DNA of 64,000 nucleotides from Kitasatospora sp040298565 (lineage in GTDB: Bacteria; Actinomycetota; Actinomycetes; Streptomycetales; Streptomycetaceae). A model generated the notes under the pieces. It saw only the letters and a program-made list of their open reading frames with translations, had not been told where the DNA came from and did no database searches. The stretch is taken from NCBI RefSeq assembly GCF_040298565.1, contig NZ_JBEPAK010000001.1, positions 1 through 64,000 on the forward strand. The letters run 5' to 3'. Of this stretch, positions 17,851-26,931 are shown one piece after another. Each line of letters starts with the position of its first letter. Within the stretch, counting starts at the first letter, position 1. A program made the translations under genes and the position numbers.

Positions 17851-17914
17851 CGAGGGAGGTGAACGAATCCGTCCCCCTCCCATCGTTCGCTCCCGAGCCA
17901 TTGGGGAACCTGCC

Positions 17915-19459
17915 ATGGCCACCTCGCGTGCCCTGGCCACGGCTCCGCCCGCGACCGCACGTCGGGGCCAGCACCCAGGGATAGCACTCACCGTCATCGC
18001 GGCCACGCAGCTCATGGTCGTCCTCGACATCACGATCGTGAACATCGCGCTGCCGCACATCCAGCAGGCGCTGAAGTTCAACACCACCGACCTGTCGTGG
18101 GTCATCAACGCGTACACCCTCACCTTCGGCGGGCTGCTGCTGCTCGGCGGACGGGCGGGCGACATCCTCGGCCGACGGCGGGTGTTCATCGTCGGCGTGC
18201 TGGTCTTCGGCCTCGCCTCGCTGCTCGGCGGGGTCGCACAGTCCTCCGCCTGGCTGCTGGCCGCCCGCGCCCTGCAAGGCCTCGGCGGCGCGATCGCCTC
18301 ACCGACGGCGCTGGCGCTGATCGCCACCAACTTCAAGGAGGGCCCGGAGCGCAACCGGGCCTTCGGCGTGTTCTCCGCCGTCGCCGGAGCGGGCGGGGCG
18401 ATCGGGCTGCTGCTCGGCGGCATGCTGACCTCCTGGCTGTCCTGGCGTTGGGTGTTCTTTGTCAACGTGCCGATCGGCATCGCCATCGCCCTGCTGGCGC
18501 CGCTCTACATCAACGAGTCGGACCGCCACCCGGGACACTTCGACCTGACCGGCGCGTTCACCTCCACCGCGGGCATGGTCTCGCTGGTGTACGGCTTCAT
18601 CCGCGCCTCCGAGCACGGCTGGACCGACGCCGTCACCCTGACCGCGTTCGGCCTCGCGGTGGTCCTGCTGGCCGCCTTCGTGCTCAACGAGCGGCACGCC
18701 CGGCAGCCGATCACGCCGCTCGACCTCCTGCGCGAGCGCAACCGCTCCGGGGCCTACGGGTTGATGCTCTGCGTGGCCGCGGCGATGTTCAGCATCTTCT
18801 TCTTCATCACCCTGTTCGTGCAGGAGATCCTCGGCTTCAGCCCCTTGCGGGCCGGCTTCGCGTTCCTGCCGATCAGCGTGGCCATCATCGGCGCCGCCCA
18901 GTTCGCCGCCCGCAACCAGGTGCGGTGGGGCCCGAAGCCGTTCCTGGTCACCGGGTCGGTCCTGGTGCTGGCCGGGGTCGCCTGGGCGTCCCGGATCGAC
19001 ATCAACAGCACCTACGTCGACGGCATCCTCGGGCCGACCCTGCTGTTCGGTCTCGGCATGGGTTCGATCTTCGTCCCGGTGATGCTCACCGCCGTCTCCC
19101 GGGTCGCCCCGCACGAGACCGGCGCGGCCACCGGAATGCTCAACACCACCCAGCAGGTGGGCGGTTCGCTGGGCCTGTCGATCCTGGTCACGGTGTACGG
19201 CACGGCGAGCCGCAACGAGGCCCGGAACCAGGTGGGGGCGTTCCTCCAGCACGCCACCCCGCAGCAGGCCGCCCAGTTCAGGGCGAGCGGCAAGCTGCCG
19301 GCGCCGTACTCCTCGGAGGTACTGGTGCACGGCATCTCCAGCGCCTTCCAGCTGGGCCTGGTCTTCGCGGCGCTCGCGGCGTTGATCGCGGTGTTCGTCA
19401 TCAAGGCGCCGCGGCTGCCCGAACCGCCACCCGTCAGCCCTTCGGGGGCCGGTACTTGA
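17915..19459 (+). CDS. DHA2-family (14-TMS) MFS drug transporter
   Basis: A 514-residue proton-driven exporter with about 14 membrane helices, of the EmrB/QacA type. Visible motifs are LDITIVNIALPHIQ in helix 1, GGRAGDILGRRR after helix 2 (motif A) and GAGGAIGLLLGGML in helix 5 (motif C of antiporters). It probably exports a hydrophobic compound. No TetR or MarR gene adjoins it. I place the start at ATG 17915, the first methionine before helix 1. Confidence 0.9.
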   Translation: MATSRALATAPPATARRGQHPGIALTVIAATQLMVVLDITIVNIALPHIQQALKFNTTDLSWVINAYTLTFGGLLLLGGRAGDILGRRRVFIVGVLVFGLASLLGGVAQSSAWLLAARALQGLGGAIASPTALALIATNFKEGPERNRAFGVFSAVAGAGGAIGLLLGGMLTSWLSWRWVFFVNVPIGIAIALLAPLYINESDRHPGHFDLTGAFTSTAGMVSLVYGFIRASEHGWTDAVTLTAFGLAVVLLAAFVLNERHARQPITPLDLLRERNRSGAYGLMLCVAAAMFSIFFFITLFVQEILGFSPLRAGFAFLPISVAIIGAAQFAARNQVRWGPKPFLVTGSVLVLAGVAWASRIDINSTYVDGILGPTLLFGLGMGSIFVPVMLTAVSRVAPHETGAATGMLNTTQQVGGSLGLSILVTVYGTASRNEARNQVGAFLQHATPQQAAQFRASGKLPAPYSSEVLVHGISSAFQLGLVFAALAALIAVFVIKAPRLPEPPPVSPSGAGT

Positions 19460-19561
19460 CAGGGCGTCGGGCGTCCAGCAGAGTCCTTTTCCGCAAATGG
19501 TTTTCATCTTCGATAGCCATCCCCCAGCGCGTGCCCACGCGCTCCGCGAAAGAGGACATCC

Positions 19562-19951
19562 ATGTCGCTCGACGTCTCCCCCGCCCTCCTCGACCAGGCC
19601 CGCCACGGCCACGTGGACCAGGCCGACTTCCTCGACACCGTCCGCAGCTCGCTCCCGTACGCCTACCAGGTCGTCGCCGGGCTGAGCACCGAACTGGCCG
19701 CCGGTGACGCCGAGTTCACCACCGACAACACCACCCCCAGCGACGAGCAGCGGGCCCAGTTGCTGCGCGCGCTGGCCAGCAACGCCATCCGGGGCAGCCT
19801 GGAGGACCACTTCGGCGTCAAGCTCGCCTTCGTCAACTGTCACCGGGTCGGCGCGTTCCGGCCCGGGGCCGAGGACAGCGAGGCGTACCGGGAGTTCACC
19901 TCGCTGCACAACCAGATCCGCAACCAGAGCCCGGAGCTGCGCAGCTGCTGA
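19562..19951 (+). CDS. SCO5389-family protein of unknown function
   Basis: A 129-residue soluble protein that resembles the small SCO5389 family of Streptomyces. The conserved parts are SLDVSPALLDQA at the start, LLRALASNAIRGSLEDHFGV in the middle and NCHRVGAF. This copy carries about 25 extra C-terminal residues ending in RSC. It is largely helical with no signal or membrane segment. It follows the MFS gene after 102 bp; a functional link is not evident. The start ATG 19562 has GAAAGAGGA just upstream. Confidence 0.75.
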   Translation: MSLDVSPALLDQARHGHVDQADFLDTVRSSLPYAYQVVAGLSTELAAGDAEFTTDNTTPSDEQRAQLLRALASNAIRGSLEDHFGVKLAFVNCHRVGAFRPGAEDSEAYREFTSLHNQIRNQSPELRSC

Positions 19952-20191
19952 GCCCCCACGGGTTGGTGGCGGCTCCCCGCCCCGCGCGGCGGGGACCCGC
20001 CGCGGGGTCGCCCGGTGGCCGGCCGCCGCCTCGGCCCCGACGGGCCGGCGTTGCGCCGCATTGCCGCCCGTTGCGGCCCGGTGTCCGGATCCGGCGCCGA
20101 TCTTGTGGCAACCTGCGCGGCCCGCGTACGGTCGACGGGCAACCCCGACCGGCCCCTTCCCGGGGCGCCAGATCCCCGCGGAGCCGCCACC

Positions 20192-21223
20192 ATGCCGCCC
20201 TCCTCCCGACCGCTGCGGAAACTCGGCTTCCTGGCCATCGGGCTCTTCGACGAGGCCGACCCGCGCCGCGGCCACGAATCCACCCTGGAGCTGATCGTCC
20301 TCGGCGAGCAGCTCGGCTTCGACAGCGCCTGGCTGCGCCACCGCCACCTCCAGTACGGGATCTCCTCCCCCGTCGCCGTGCTCGCCGCCGCCACCCAGCG
20401 CACCAGCCGCATCCAGCTCGGCACCGCCGTCACCCCGCTCGGCTGGGAGAACCCGCTCCGGCTCGCCGAGGACCTGGCCACCGTCGACGTGCTCTCCGGC
20501 GGCCGGCTCAACCCCGGCTTCAGCGTCGGCCCGCCCGTCCACTACGAGCAGGTGCGCGGCGCGCTCTACCCCGACACCGGCGCGGACGAGGACTTCAGCC
20601 ACCGCCGCGCCGAGCGCCTGCTCGCGCTGGTCCGCGGTGAGGCCGCCTCGGACTTCGAGGGGACCGAGGGCATCGAGGAGTACTCGCGCCGGGTCCAGCC
20701 CCACTCCCCCGGCCTGGCCGACCGGCTCTGGTACGGCGCAGCCGGCCTCCGCTCGGCGCGTTGGGCGGGCGAGCACGGGCTCAACCTGCTCACCAGCAGC
20801 GTGGTCAGGCCCGAGGCGGCCGACGAGGCACCGGACTTCGCCACGATCCAGGCCGGGCAGATCCGCGCCTTCCGCGCCCTGCACCCCGCCGGCGAGCGGG
20901 CCCGGGTCTCCCAGGGACTGGTGGTCATCCCCACCGACAGCGCGACCCCCGGGCAGCGCGCCAAGTACGAGGCCTACGCCCTCGCCCGCACACCGCGCAC
21001 CCTAGCCCCGCAGGGGCCGAACCGGCTGCTCTTCGCACCCGACCTGGTCGGCCCCTCCGAGGAGCTGGCCGAGCGGCTGCACGCCCACGCCGGGTACCGC
21101 GAGGTGGACGAGGTTGCGTTCGCGCTGCCGTTCACCTTCGAGCACGAGGACTACGTGCAGATCCTCACCGACCTCGCCACCCGGCTCGCCCCCGCCCTCG
21201 GCTGGGCCCCCGGGCGCGACTGA
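20192..21223 (+). CDS. LLM-class flavin/F420-dependent oxidoreductase
   Basis: A 343-residue TIM-barrel enzyme of the bacterial luciferase-like family. Typical segments are LGEQLGFDSAWLRHRH, TSRIQLGTAVTPLG and EDLATVDVLSGGRLNPGFSVG. It uses FMNH2 or F420; the cofactor cannot be told from motifs alone and the substrate is unknown. ATG 20192 has GGAG 9 nt upstream. A decayed marR-like gene follows, which may once have been a partner. Confidence 0.88.
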   Translation: MPPSSRPLRKLGFLAIGLFDEADPRRGHESTLELIVLGEQLGFDSAWLRHRHLQYGISSPVAVLAAATQRTSRIQLGTAVTPLGWENPLRLAEDLATVDVLSGGRLNPGFSVGPPVHYEQVRGALYPDTGADEDFSHRRAERLLALVRGEAASDFEGTEGIEEYSRRVQPHSPGLADRLWYGAAGLRSARWAGEHGLNLLTSSVVRPEAADEAPDFATIQAGQIRAFRALHPAGERARVSQGLVVIPTDSATPGQRAKYEAYALARTPRTLAPQGPNRLLFAPDLVGPSEELAERLHAHAGYREVDEVAFALPFTFEHEDYVQILTDLATRLAPALGWAPGRD

Positions 21224-21372
21224 GCAGCCGACCGGCAAGCGTCGGCGGCACGGTTCGCCCGTCGAGGCGCCGGCCGGGGAGGCCGGCCGCCGACCGGCGC
21301 GACCCCCTCGACCCGAGCCGGACTCGACCTCGACCGCACCTGGCGTCCTGGCGCCACGACCAGGACCACCGG

Positions 21373-21855
21373 GAACACGGCGCAGGCCGACACCACGGAG
21401 CACGACCGGCGGCCCATCGCCCTGGCCGCCTGGCGCGCCCCCGAGGCGGTCCTGCGGCACTCGCAGGCCACCCTGGCACGCATCGACACCACCCGGCCCT
21501 CGTAGTGGGCGCTCAACGACATCGCCCGCGCGCCGCGCCCGGCCGCGCCAGGGCGGAGCTCCGTGCCGTGCCCGACGGCATCGGACTCTCGGACTCGAAG
21601 GTGATCGCCCACTCCGCCGACGCCCCCGTCCACCGGAGCCGGCGCGCCACCGGCGCGGACGGCCGGCCGGCCCTCGCGGAACAGGGCCGTCAGGGCCTGG
21701 CGGCGGCGAAGGAGCACATGGACCGGGTGCGCGCCGACATCCTGCTCGGCCGAGGACCGCGGGCGCGGTGGCCGGCCCGATCGGACCACCGTCCCGACCG
21801 TCACTCGGGCCGCGGTCCGGCCGATGGCGAACGCGGCCCGCCGGGCCGGGACCAG
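21373..21855 (+). pseudogene. Degraded MarR-like winged-helix regulator gene
   Basis: Translation in shifting frames gives a recognisable MarR-type protein: IALAAWRAPEAVLRHSQATL, then a TAG stop at about 21502, WALNDIARAP, a frameshift, LSDSKVIAHSA, ALAEQGRQGLAAAKEHMDRV and, after another shift, MANAARRAG. One in-frame stop and at least two frameshifts mean it is not functional. It lies between the LLM oxidoreductase gene and the insertion sequence, whose left end is about 40 bp further on. The exact ends are uncertain. Confidence 0.7.
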
Positions 21856-21891
21856 CCGCCCGACCCCCCGGGGCGGCCGCGGCGCTGGCTA

Positions 21892-22893
21892 GGTTCCGTC
21901 CGGGCGATCATGTGCGGAGCCAGATGGCGAGGGCTGCTGCGGTCACGGTGCCGAGGTAGACGTATCCGCGCTTGTCATAGTGGGTGGCGACGGCTCGGGC
22001 GTGCTTGAGCTTGTTGATGGCTCGTTCGACGGTGTTGCGCTTCCTGTAGCGCTCCTCGTCGAAGCCGGGTGGCCGTCCGCCGCGTGAGCCCTTGCGCAGG
22101 CGGGCGGCCCGACTGTCGGCCTTCTCCGGGATCGTGTGCCGGATGCCGCGTCTGCGCAGGTAGGCGCGACTTGGCCCGTTGCTGTAGGCCTTGTCGCAGG
22201 CCACGCTGTCGGGCGTCTTGCGGGGCCGGCCCGGACCGGTCCGTGGGACGCGGATCTTCTCCAGTACAGGCTCGAACTGCGTGCAGTCCGCCCGCTGCCC
22301 CGCGCTGAGGACCAGTGACAGCGGGCGGCAGCGGCCGTCCGCGCTCAGGTGGACCTTGGTGGTGAACCCGCCCCGCGAGCGGCCCAGGCCCTCACCTCCA
22401 GCACCACCTCCACCAGGCGGGCGAGGAGGCTCTGCCACGGCGTCTCGTCCTGGTGTTCTCCTCGCCCAGCCCCCTTTGGCGCAAGGGCCGGAGGCGGGTC
22501 GGCGCGGGCGCCGGCCGCGTGCTGGTGGGCCCGCACGATGGTGGAGTCCACCGAGATGTCCCAGTCGATGTCGCCGGCCGCGTCCGCCTCGGCCTGGACC
22601 CATTGAAGCAAGCGCTCCCAGGTCCCGTCGGCCGACCACAGCCGGTGACGCTCGTAGACCGTCTTCCAGGGACCGAACCGCTCGGGCAGATCCCGCCAGT
22701 GCACACCGGTCCGCACCCGGTGCAGAATCCCGTCGATCACCTGCCGATGGTCCCGCCACCGGCCACAACGCCTGTTGCTGACCGGCAGGAACGGCCGAAG
22801 CCGTTCCCACTCGGCATCCGTGAGATCTCCCCGCCCCATGCCCCGACCACCGAGCACGGCGAGCGATAGTCACATGATCGACCGGACGGAACC
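21892..22893 (-). mobile_element. IS5-family (IS427-like) insertion sequence, 1002 bp
   Basis: The terminal inverted repeats match at 22 of 23 positions: both begin GGTTCCGTCCGG and end CGATCATGTG, with a G/T difference between. The flanks carry a TA duplication at 21890-21891 and 22894-22895 within a GGCTAGCC target palindrome. The element encodes one transposase split over two frames. Length, ends and the DDE pattern fit the IS5 family. It appears intact. Confidence 0.93.
21908..22839 (-). CDS. IS5-family DDE transposase, OrfA/OrfB joined by -1 frameshift
   Basis: OrfA starts at ATG 22839 (GRGDLTDAEWERLRPFL) and, unshifted, stops at 22345. OrfB occupies the -1 frame and ends at 21908 with ALAIWLRT. 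OrfA contains the DUF4096 N-terminal domain and the first catalytic Asp in DISVDSTIVRAHQHAAG. OrfB supplies the second Asp in ACDKAYSNG and the Glu in RNTVERAINKLKH, so an active enzyme needs both frames. The two frames can be joined at a slippery A-AAG-GGG run (22470-22477 on the plus strand). The product would be a fusion of about 310 residues. Confidence 0.85.
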
Positions 22894-23486
22894 TAGCCGG
22901 TGACGCCGGCGCCCCCTGTCGCCGCGACGGAGGCGTCGAGGTCCATGCCGAGGTTGGTCAGCCGCCACTCGCCCGTGACCTGGCCGAGGGTGAAGGTGAG
23001 GGCGAGCCGCACCTGGCCGGAGCCCTGTTTGGTACTCAGGATCGCCTGCCGCAGGGTGTGCCCGTCCACGGTCACGTCCGCGTCGGTGATCACGCTCTGG
23101 CCCGCCGCCCCGGGGGCCCGGTGGGTGACCTTGAAGTCCGGCGTTTGGACGGCCTGGACGAAGTTCTCGTGAAGGGAGTTCACCAGCCGGGTGAACGCCG
23201 CCTTGGGGTCCTGCTGAGGGGCGGAGCCGGCGTTCGACGGGAGTCGGGTGAGCGTCCACGCCCCATCGACGTCGCCCCGGTACACGTCGGCGAGCCAGGC
23301 CTCCAGCACCCCGGCAGGACCGACCGCGGCCGCCGGCGGTGGTGCCTGCCTCGGGGCGGCGGCGGGGGTGGTGGGGCCCGCGGCGGACGGGCCCGCGGCC
23401 GCCGTGCCGGTACCGCCCGCCGTACAGCCCGCCGCGGCAAGTGCGAGGAACGGTAGGGCAGTTGTCCTGCGCAGGGGAACGCTCAC
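22893..23486 (-). CDS. Putative secreted lipoprotein of unknown function
   Basis: A 197-residue protein with a lipoprotein signal: a basic start, a hydrophobic core and the lipobox LAAAGC at about residue 20. A Thr/Ala/Pro-rich tether (about 21-55) follows, then a folded domain with EAWLADVYRGDVDGAW and VRLALTFTLGQVTGEWRL, which resembles NTF2/SnoaL-like cones but is not identifiable. The TAG stop is shared with the right end of the insertion sequence. GTG 23486 is preferred over a TTG at 23519 because it directly precedes the signal peptide. Confidence 0.7.
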   Translation of the reverse strand: MSVPLRRTTALPFLALAAAGCTAGGTGTAAAGPSAAGPTTPAAAPRQAPPPAAAVGPAGVLEAWLADVYRGDVDGAWTLTRLPSNAGSAPQQDPKAAFTRLVNSLHENFVQAVQTPDFKVTHRAPGAAGQSVITDADVTVDGHTLRQAILSTKQGSGQVRLALTFTLGQVTGEWRLTNLGMDLDASVAATGGAGVTG

Positions 23487-23668
23487 GGCGGTCTCGGCTT
23501 TCCTGTCGTGGATCGGCAATCCGCTGGTGCGAGGCCAGGCCAGAGCGTCGGCCGCCGGCGACGGTCACGCCCCCTCCACCGGCGGCCCACCGGTGCGGAG
23601 TCGGCCGGCACCGGGCCCGGCTCCCGAGATGGCGCCCCGTCTCCGGGTGGGGGCTCTGGCCAGATGAC

Positions 23669-23682
23669 TAAGCGCTTGCTTA
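23669..23682. promoter_or_regulatory. TetR-type operator candidate (TAAGC-4-GCTTA)
   Basis: The palindrome TAAGCGCTTGCTTA overlaps a -10-like TACACT (23681-23686), about 50 bp before the oxidoreductase start. Similar AAGCGCTT-centred sites are bound by TetR proteins of lipid or aromatic catabolism. No TetR gene lies next to it. Confidence 0.5.
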
Positions 23683-23731
23683 CACTCGGCCCTGCCCCTT
23701 GCTGGACCCCGAACACGCCCTTGGAGACGTC

Positions 23732-24739
23732 ATGACCGTAGTGAACCGCCAGATCCGCCTCGCCCGTCGGCCGGTCGGGGAGGTCCGGGCGGAGGACTGG
23801 GCGCACGCCGAGGAGGCCGTGGGCGTTCCGGGCGACGGCGAGTTCCTGGGGCGGACGCGGTACCTCTCGCTCGACCCGGCCATGCGCGGGTGGCTGGACG
23901 ACCGGCCCTCCTACCTGCCGCCGGTGGGCCTCGGCGAGGTGATGCGGGCCGGATCGGTGGTCGAGGTCGTCGCGTCCAACCACCCGACGTTCCAGGTCGG
24001 CGACCACGTCGTCGGCACCTTCGGGGTCCAGGAGTACGCGGTGTCCGACGGCAAGGGGGCACTCAAGGTGGACCCCGCGCTCGCGCCGCTGCCGACCTAC
24101 CTCGGGGCGCTCGGGATGCCCGGCATGACGGCCTACTTCGGGCTGCTGGATGTCGGCGCGCTCAAGGAGGGCGAGACGGTGGTGGTGTCCGGCGCCGCCG
24201 GGGCCGTCGGCACCCTGGTCGGCCAGATCGCGAAGATCAAGGGCTGCCGGGTGGTCGGGATCGCGGGCGGACCGGAGAAGTGCGCGCTGCTCGTCGATGA
24301 GCTCGGCTTCGACGCGGCGATCGACTACCGCGCCGAGGACGTCCGCAAGGCACTGCGCACCCACGCCCCGGACGGCATCGACGTCTACTTCGACAACGTC
24401 GGCGGCCCGATCCTGGACGCCGCACTGACCCGGCTGGCGATGCACGCCCGGGTGGTGATCTGCGGCGCGATCAGCCAGTACAACAACGAGAGCGCCGTGC
24501 AGGGCCCGTCCAACTACCTGTCGCTGCTGGTGCGTCGGGCCCGGATGGAGGGCTTCGTGGTCTTCGACTACGCCAGGCGGTTCAGCGCCGCGGCCGCCGA
24601 GCTGGCGGGCTGGATCGGCGATGGCCGGATCAAGGTCAAGGAGCACGTGGTCGAGGGGACCGTGGACGACTTCCCGGAGACCCTCGGGATGCTGTTCCGC
24701 GGCGAGAACACCGGCAAGCTGGTGCTGCGTCTGACGTGA
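23732..24739 (+). CDS. MDR-family NADP-dependent oxidoreductase (CurA / leukotriene B4 reductase type)
   Basis: A 335-residue zinc-free medium-chain reductase that probably reduces alpha,beta-unsaturated carbonyl compounds with NADPH. Visible are YLSLDPAMRGW, LGMPGMTAYFGLLD, the nucleotide-binding VVSGAAGAVGTLVGQIAK (about 150-167) and DNVGGPILD. Length and motifs match the CurA/YncB-like group. The ATG at 23732 is downstream of a TetR-like palindrome, so it may be induced by a small molecule. Confidence 0.9.
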   Translation: MTVVNRQIRLARRPVGEVRAEDWAHAEEAVGVPGDGEFLGRTRYLSLDPAMRGWLDDRPSYLPPVGLGEVMRAGSVVEVVASNHPTFQVGDHVVGTFGVQEYAVSDGKGALKVDPALAPLPTYLGALGMPGMTAYFGLLDVGALKEGETVVVSGAAGAVGTLVGQIAKIKGCRVVGIAGGPEKCALLVDELGFDAAIDYRAEDVRKALRTHAPDGIDVYFDNVGGPILDAALTRLAMHARVVICGAISQYNNESAVQGPSNYLSLLVRRARMEGFVVFDYARRFSAAAAELAGWIGDGRIKVKEHVVEGTVDDFPETLGMLFRGENTGKLVLRLT

Positions 24740-24839
24740 GGGCACGCCGCGCCGGTGGCCGGCCCGACCGGGGCACGGCGCAGCGGGGCGCGAGGCAGCC
24801 GGGCGCGGGGCGCGGAGGTCGGGACGGTGGAGCCGACGC

Positions 24840-24878
24840 CCCCGCGCCCCGGGCTCGTCACCGGTCCGGGGCGCGGGG
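24840..24878. terminator. Bidirectional hairpin between convergent genes
   Basis: Perfect 13-bp arms CCCCGCGCCCCGG and CCGGGGCGCGGGG enclose a 13-nt loop between the reductase and chitinase stops. There is no T tract, as is usual in high-GC actinomycetes. Confidence 0.65.
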
Positions 24879-24891
24879 AGGTCACGGGAGG

Positions 24892-26559
24892 TCAACGGCG
24901 CTGGAGCGCCCGGACGTTGTCGCCGAAGGTCCAGCCCTTCGAGCCGTCCCAGTTGACCGACCACGTCATCAGCCCCTTGAGGGAGCCGCCGAAGGCGTTC
25001 CACGCCTGGCCGACCGCGCCCGGGTCCAGGTAGCCGCCACCCGCGCCGGGTTGGGCCGGCAGTCCGGGCACCTGCTTGTCGTAGGGCACCCGGACGGTGG
25101 TGCCCTGGACGGTCAGGCCGTTGTTGAGGCAGGTGGTCTGCGCGGTGAAGCCCTGGACGGTGCCGGCCTGGTAGGAGTCGCCGGAGCAGCCGTACATGCT
25201 GCCGTTGTAGTACTGCATGTTCAGCCACCACAGCCGGCCGTTGTCGGCGTACTTCTTGACGATCGGCAGGTAGGCGCCCCAGATGGAGCCGTAGGTGACG
25301 CTCCCGCCGGTGACGTACGCGGTCTCGGGGGCCATCGTCAGGCCGAAGCCCGCGGGCATCTGGGCCAGCACGCCGTCGATGATGCGCACCAGGTTGGCCT
25401 GGGAGGCGGACAGCGTGTTGATGTCGCCGCTTCCGGCCAGGCCGGTCTCGATGTCGATGTCGATCCCGTCGAAGTTGTACTTCTTGAGGATGGGGACGAC
25501 GGTCGCCACGAACCGGTCGGCGACGGCGCTGGAGCTCAGGTCGATGCCCGCGGTGGCACCGCCGATCGACATCAGGATCGCCGCCCCGGCCGCCTTGGCC
25601 TGGCACATCTCGGCAGGGGTCGCGACCTTGACGTTGGCGTCCATGCCGTCCTGCCACAGGACGGTGCCGTCCGAGAGGATCACCGGGAATGCCGCGTTGA
25701 TGACGTTGTAGCCGTGCGCGGCGATCCGGCTGTCGGTGATGGGGATCCAGCCCAGGCCGGGGTGCACTCCGTTCGCCGCTCCGTCCCAGTTCTCCCAGTA
25801 CCCCTGCAGCACCTTGCCGGAGGGCTTGGGCTTCGTCGGGCAGGTGTCGCCCGTCGGCGGGGTGCTGGTCGGTGGCGTGGTGGGCGGGGTGCTGGTCGGC
25901 GGCGGCGTGGTCGGCGGGGTGCTGGACGGCGGGGTGGCGGTCGGCGTGGGGCTGCTGCCGCCCGGTCCGGTGAGCGACACGTCGTCCGCGTAGTAGGCGG
26001 GCTGCCCGTACCAGCCGTGCAGGTAGACGGTCACCGAGGTGGTGTTCGGCCCGGTGGTGAACCCGACGCTGAGCTGGCCGTACGAAGGACTGGCGGGTGT
26101 CCAGGTGGACTGGGCACCGGTGATCCCGGTGCCGGTGGCCCCCAGGTAGACGTAGCTGCCCTGGACGTAGGCGCTCAGCGTGTAGGAGGAGTCGGGCTGG
26201 ACGCTGACGGTCTGGGTGCACTGGGCGTCGTCCTGGCCGGTCGGCACGGCCCGGAGCGCGGAGGTCCCGGAGTGGACGGGGCTGCCGACGACCGCGCCGG
26301 AGCCGGCGGAGCAGGTCCAGTCGGAGAGCCCGTTCTCGAAGCCGGGGTTGGCCACCAGGTTGGTGGTGGCGGCCCCGGCCGGGACGGCCCCGGCCGTGAC
26401 CGCCCCGGCCACGGCGGCGCACGCGCCGAGGAGGGCGAGCGCGCTCACCGCGGCGAGGGGCCGCTTCAGGGCGGCCGGTCGGTTCAGGGCGGTGCGGTTC
26501 GGCTGCGGTGCGCGTTCCACGCCCGGCGGGCGTGGGGTGTGCGGCCTCCGACGGAACAT
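24892..26559 (-). CDS. Secreted GH18 chitinase with N-terminal carbohydrate-binding domain
   Basis: A 555-residue exoenzyme. A long signal region (to about residue 64) is followed by a CBM4/9- or CBM16-like beta-sandwich (NLVANPGFENGLSDW, about 66-198), a Pro/Thr/Ser linker (200-238) and a GH18 barrel (246-555). The catalytic motif DGIDIDIE spans residues 364-371 with E371 as acid, so the enzyme should hydrolyse chitin. The start ATG 26559 has AAGGGAG 6 nt upstream. The promoter at 26662-26704 has the box found before many Streptomyces chitinase genes, consistent with chitin induction. Confidence 0.95.
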   Translation of the reverse strand: MFRRRPHTPRPPGVERAPQPNRTALNRPAALKRPLAAVSALALLGACAAVAGAVTAGAVPAGAATTNLVANPGFENGLSDWTCSAGSGAVVGSPVHSGTSALRAVPTGQDDAQCTQTVSVQPDSSYTLSAYVQGSYVYLGATGTGITGAQSTWTPASPSYGQLSVGFTTGPNTTSVTVYLHGWYGQPAYYADDVSLTGPGGSSPTPTATPPSSTPPTTPPPTSTPPTTPPTSTPPTGDTCPTKPKPSGKVLQGYWENWDGAANGVHPGLGWIPITDSRIAAHGYNVINAAFPVILSDGTVLWQDGMDANVKVATPAEMCQAKAAGAAILMSIGGATAGIDLSSSAVADRFVATVVPILKKYNFDGIDIDIETGLAGSGDINTLSASQANLVRIIDGVLAQMPAGFGLTMAPETAYVTGGSVTYGSIWGAYLPIVKKYADNGRLWWLNMQYYNGSMYGCSGDSYQAGTVQGFTAQTTCLNNGLTVQGTTVRVPYDKQVPGLPAQPGAGGGYLDPGAVGQAWNAFGGSLKGLMTWSVNWDGSKGWTFGDNVRALQRR

Positions 26560-26661
26560 GTGGTGCTCCCTTCCGCCGGACGCCATGGACATGACGAGCG
26601 CGTGGGGGCGTGACGCCCGGCCCTGGGTGAGGTGGGGACATGTGGGGCTGTGCCGGACCGG

Positions 26662-26704
26662 ATCGTAGGGAGGGCCGACCGGGCCCGTCAATAGGTCTGG
26701 ACCA
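26662..26704 (-). promoter_or_regulatory. Chitinase promoter with chitin/DasR-type box
   Basis: On the minus strand TTGACG (26686-26691) and TACGAT (26662-26667) are 18 bp apart. Immediately upstream is TGGTCCAGACCT (26693-26704), close to the direct-repeat box of Streptomyces chitinase promoters and to the DasR site TGGTCTAGACCA. The hexamers and box are seen; control by DasR is inferred. Confidence 0.7.
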
Positions 26705-26931
26705 ATTCCGGTCCGGTCGACGAGGTCCGGCCCACGAGGCCGGGACGCCGTACGGCCGGCCCACGCTCGGCGCCGCTCGACACCGGCCACGGCTCCGGGC
26801 CGTTCCCGTTTCCGTCCGCTCCCGGCTGGGCACCCGCGATGCGCGACGGCGGAACCCGGTGACGGGATCCGCCGCACCGGAAGGGCTCCGGCCGCCCAGC
26901 CGGGCGCGTAGCACCGTGAAGGGGTGACAGC
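26705..26931. other. Intergenic DNA between divergent chitinase and hypothetical genes
   Basis: Apart from the chitinase promoter on its left edge and a Shine-Dalgarno-like AAGGGGTGA before 26932, I see no gene or clear repeat here. Confidence 0.5.

Noticed and set aside
19470..19530. Zur-like AAATGGTTTTCAT before the SCO5389-like gene
   Set aside because: The symmetry is poor when aligned to the 7-1-7 Zur box, and no zinc gene is near.
23486..23519. TTG start for the lipoprotein at 23519
   Set aside because: GTG 23486 directly precedes a normal signal peptide; the longer form adds polar residues before it.
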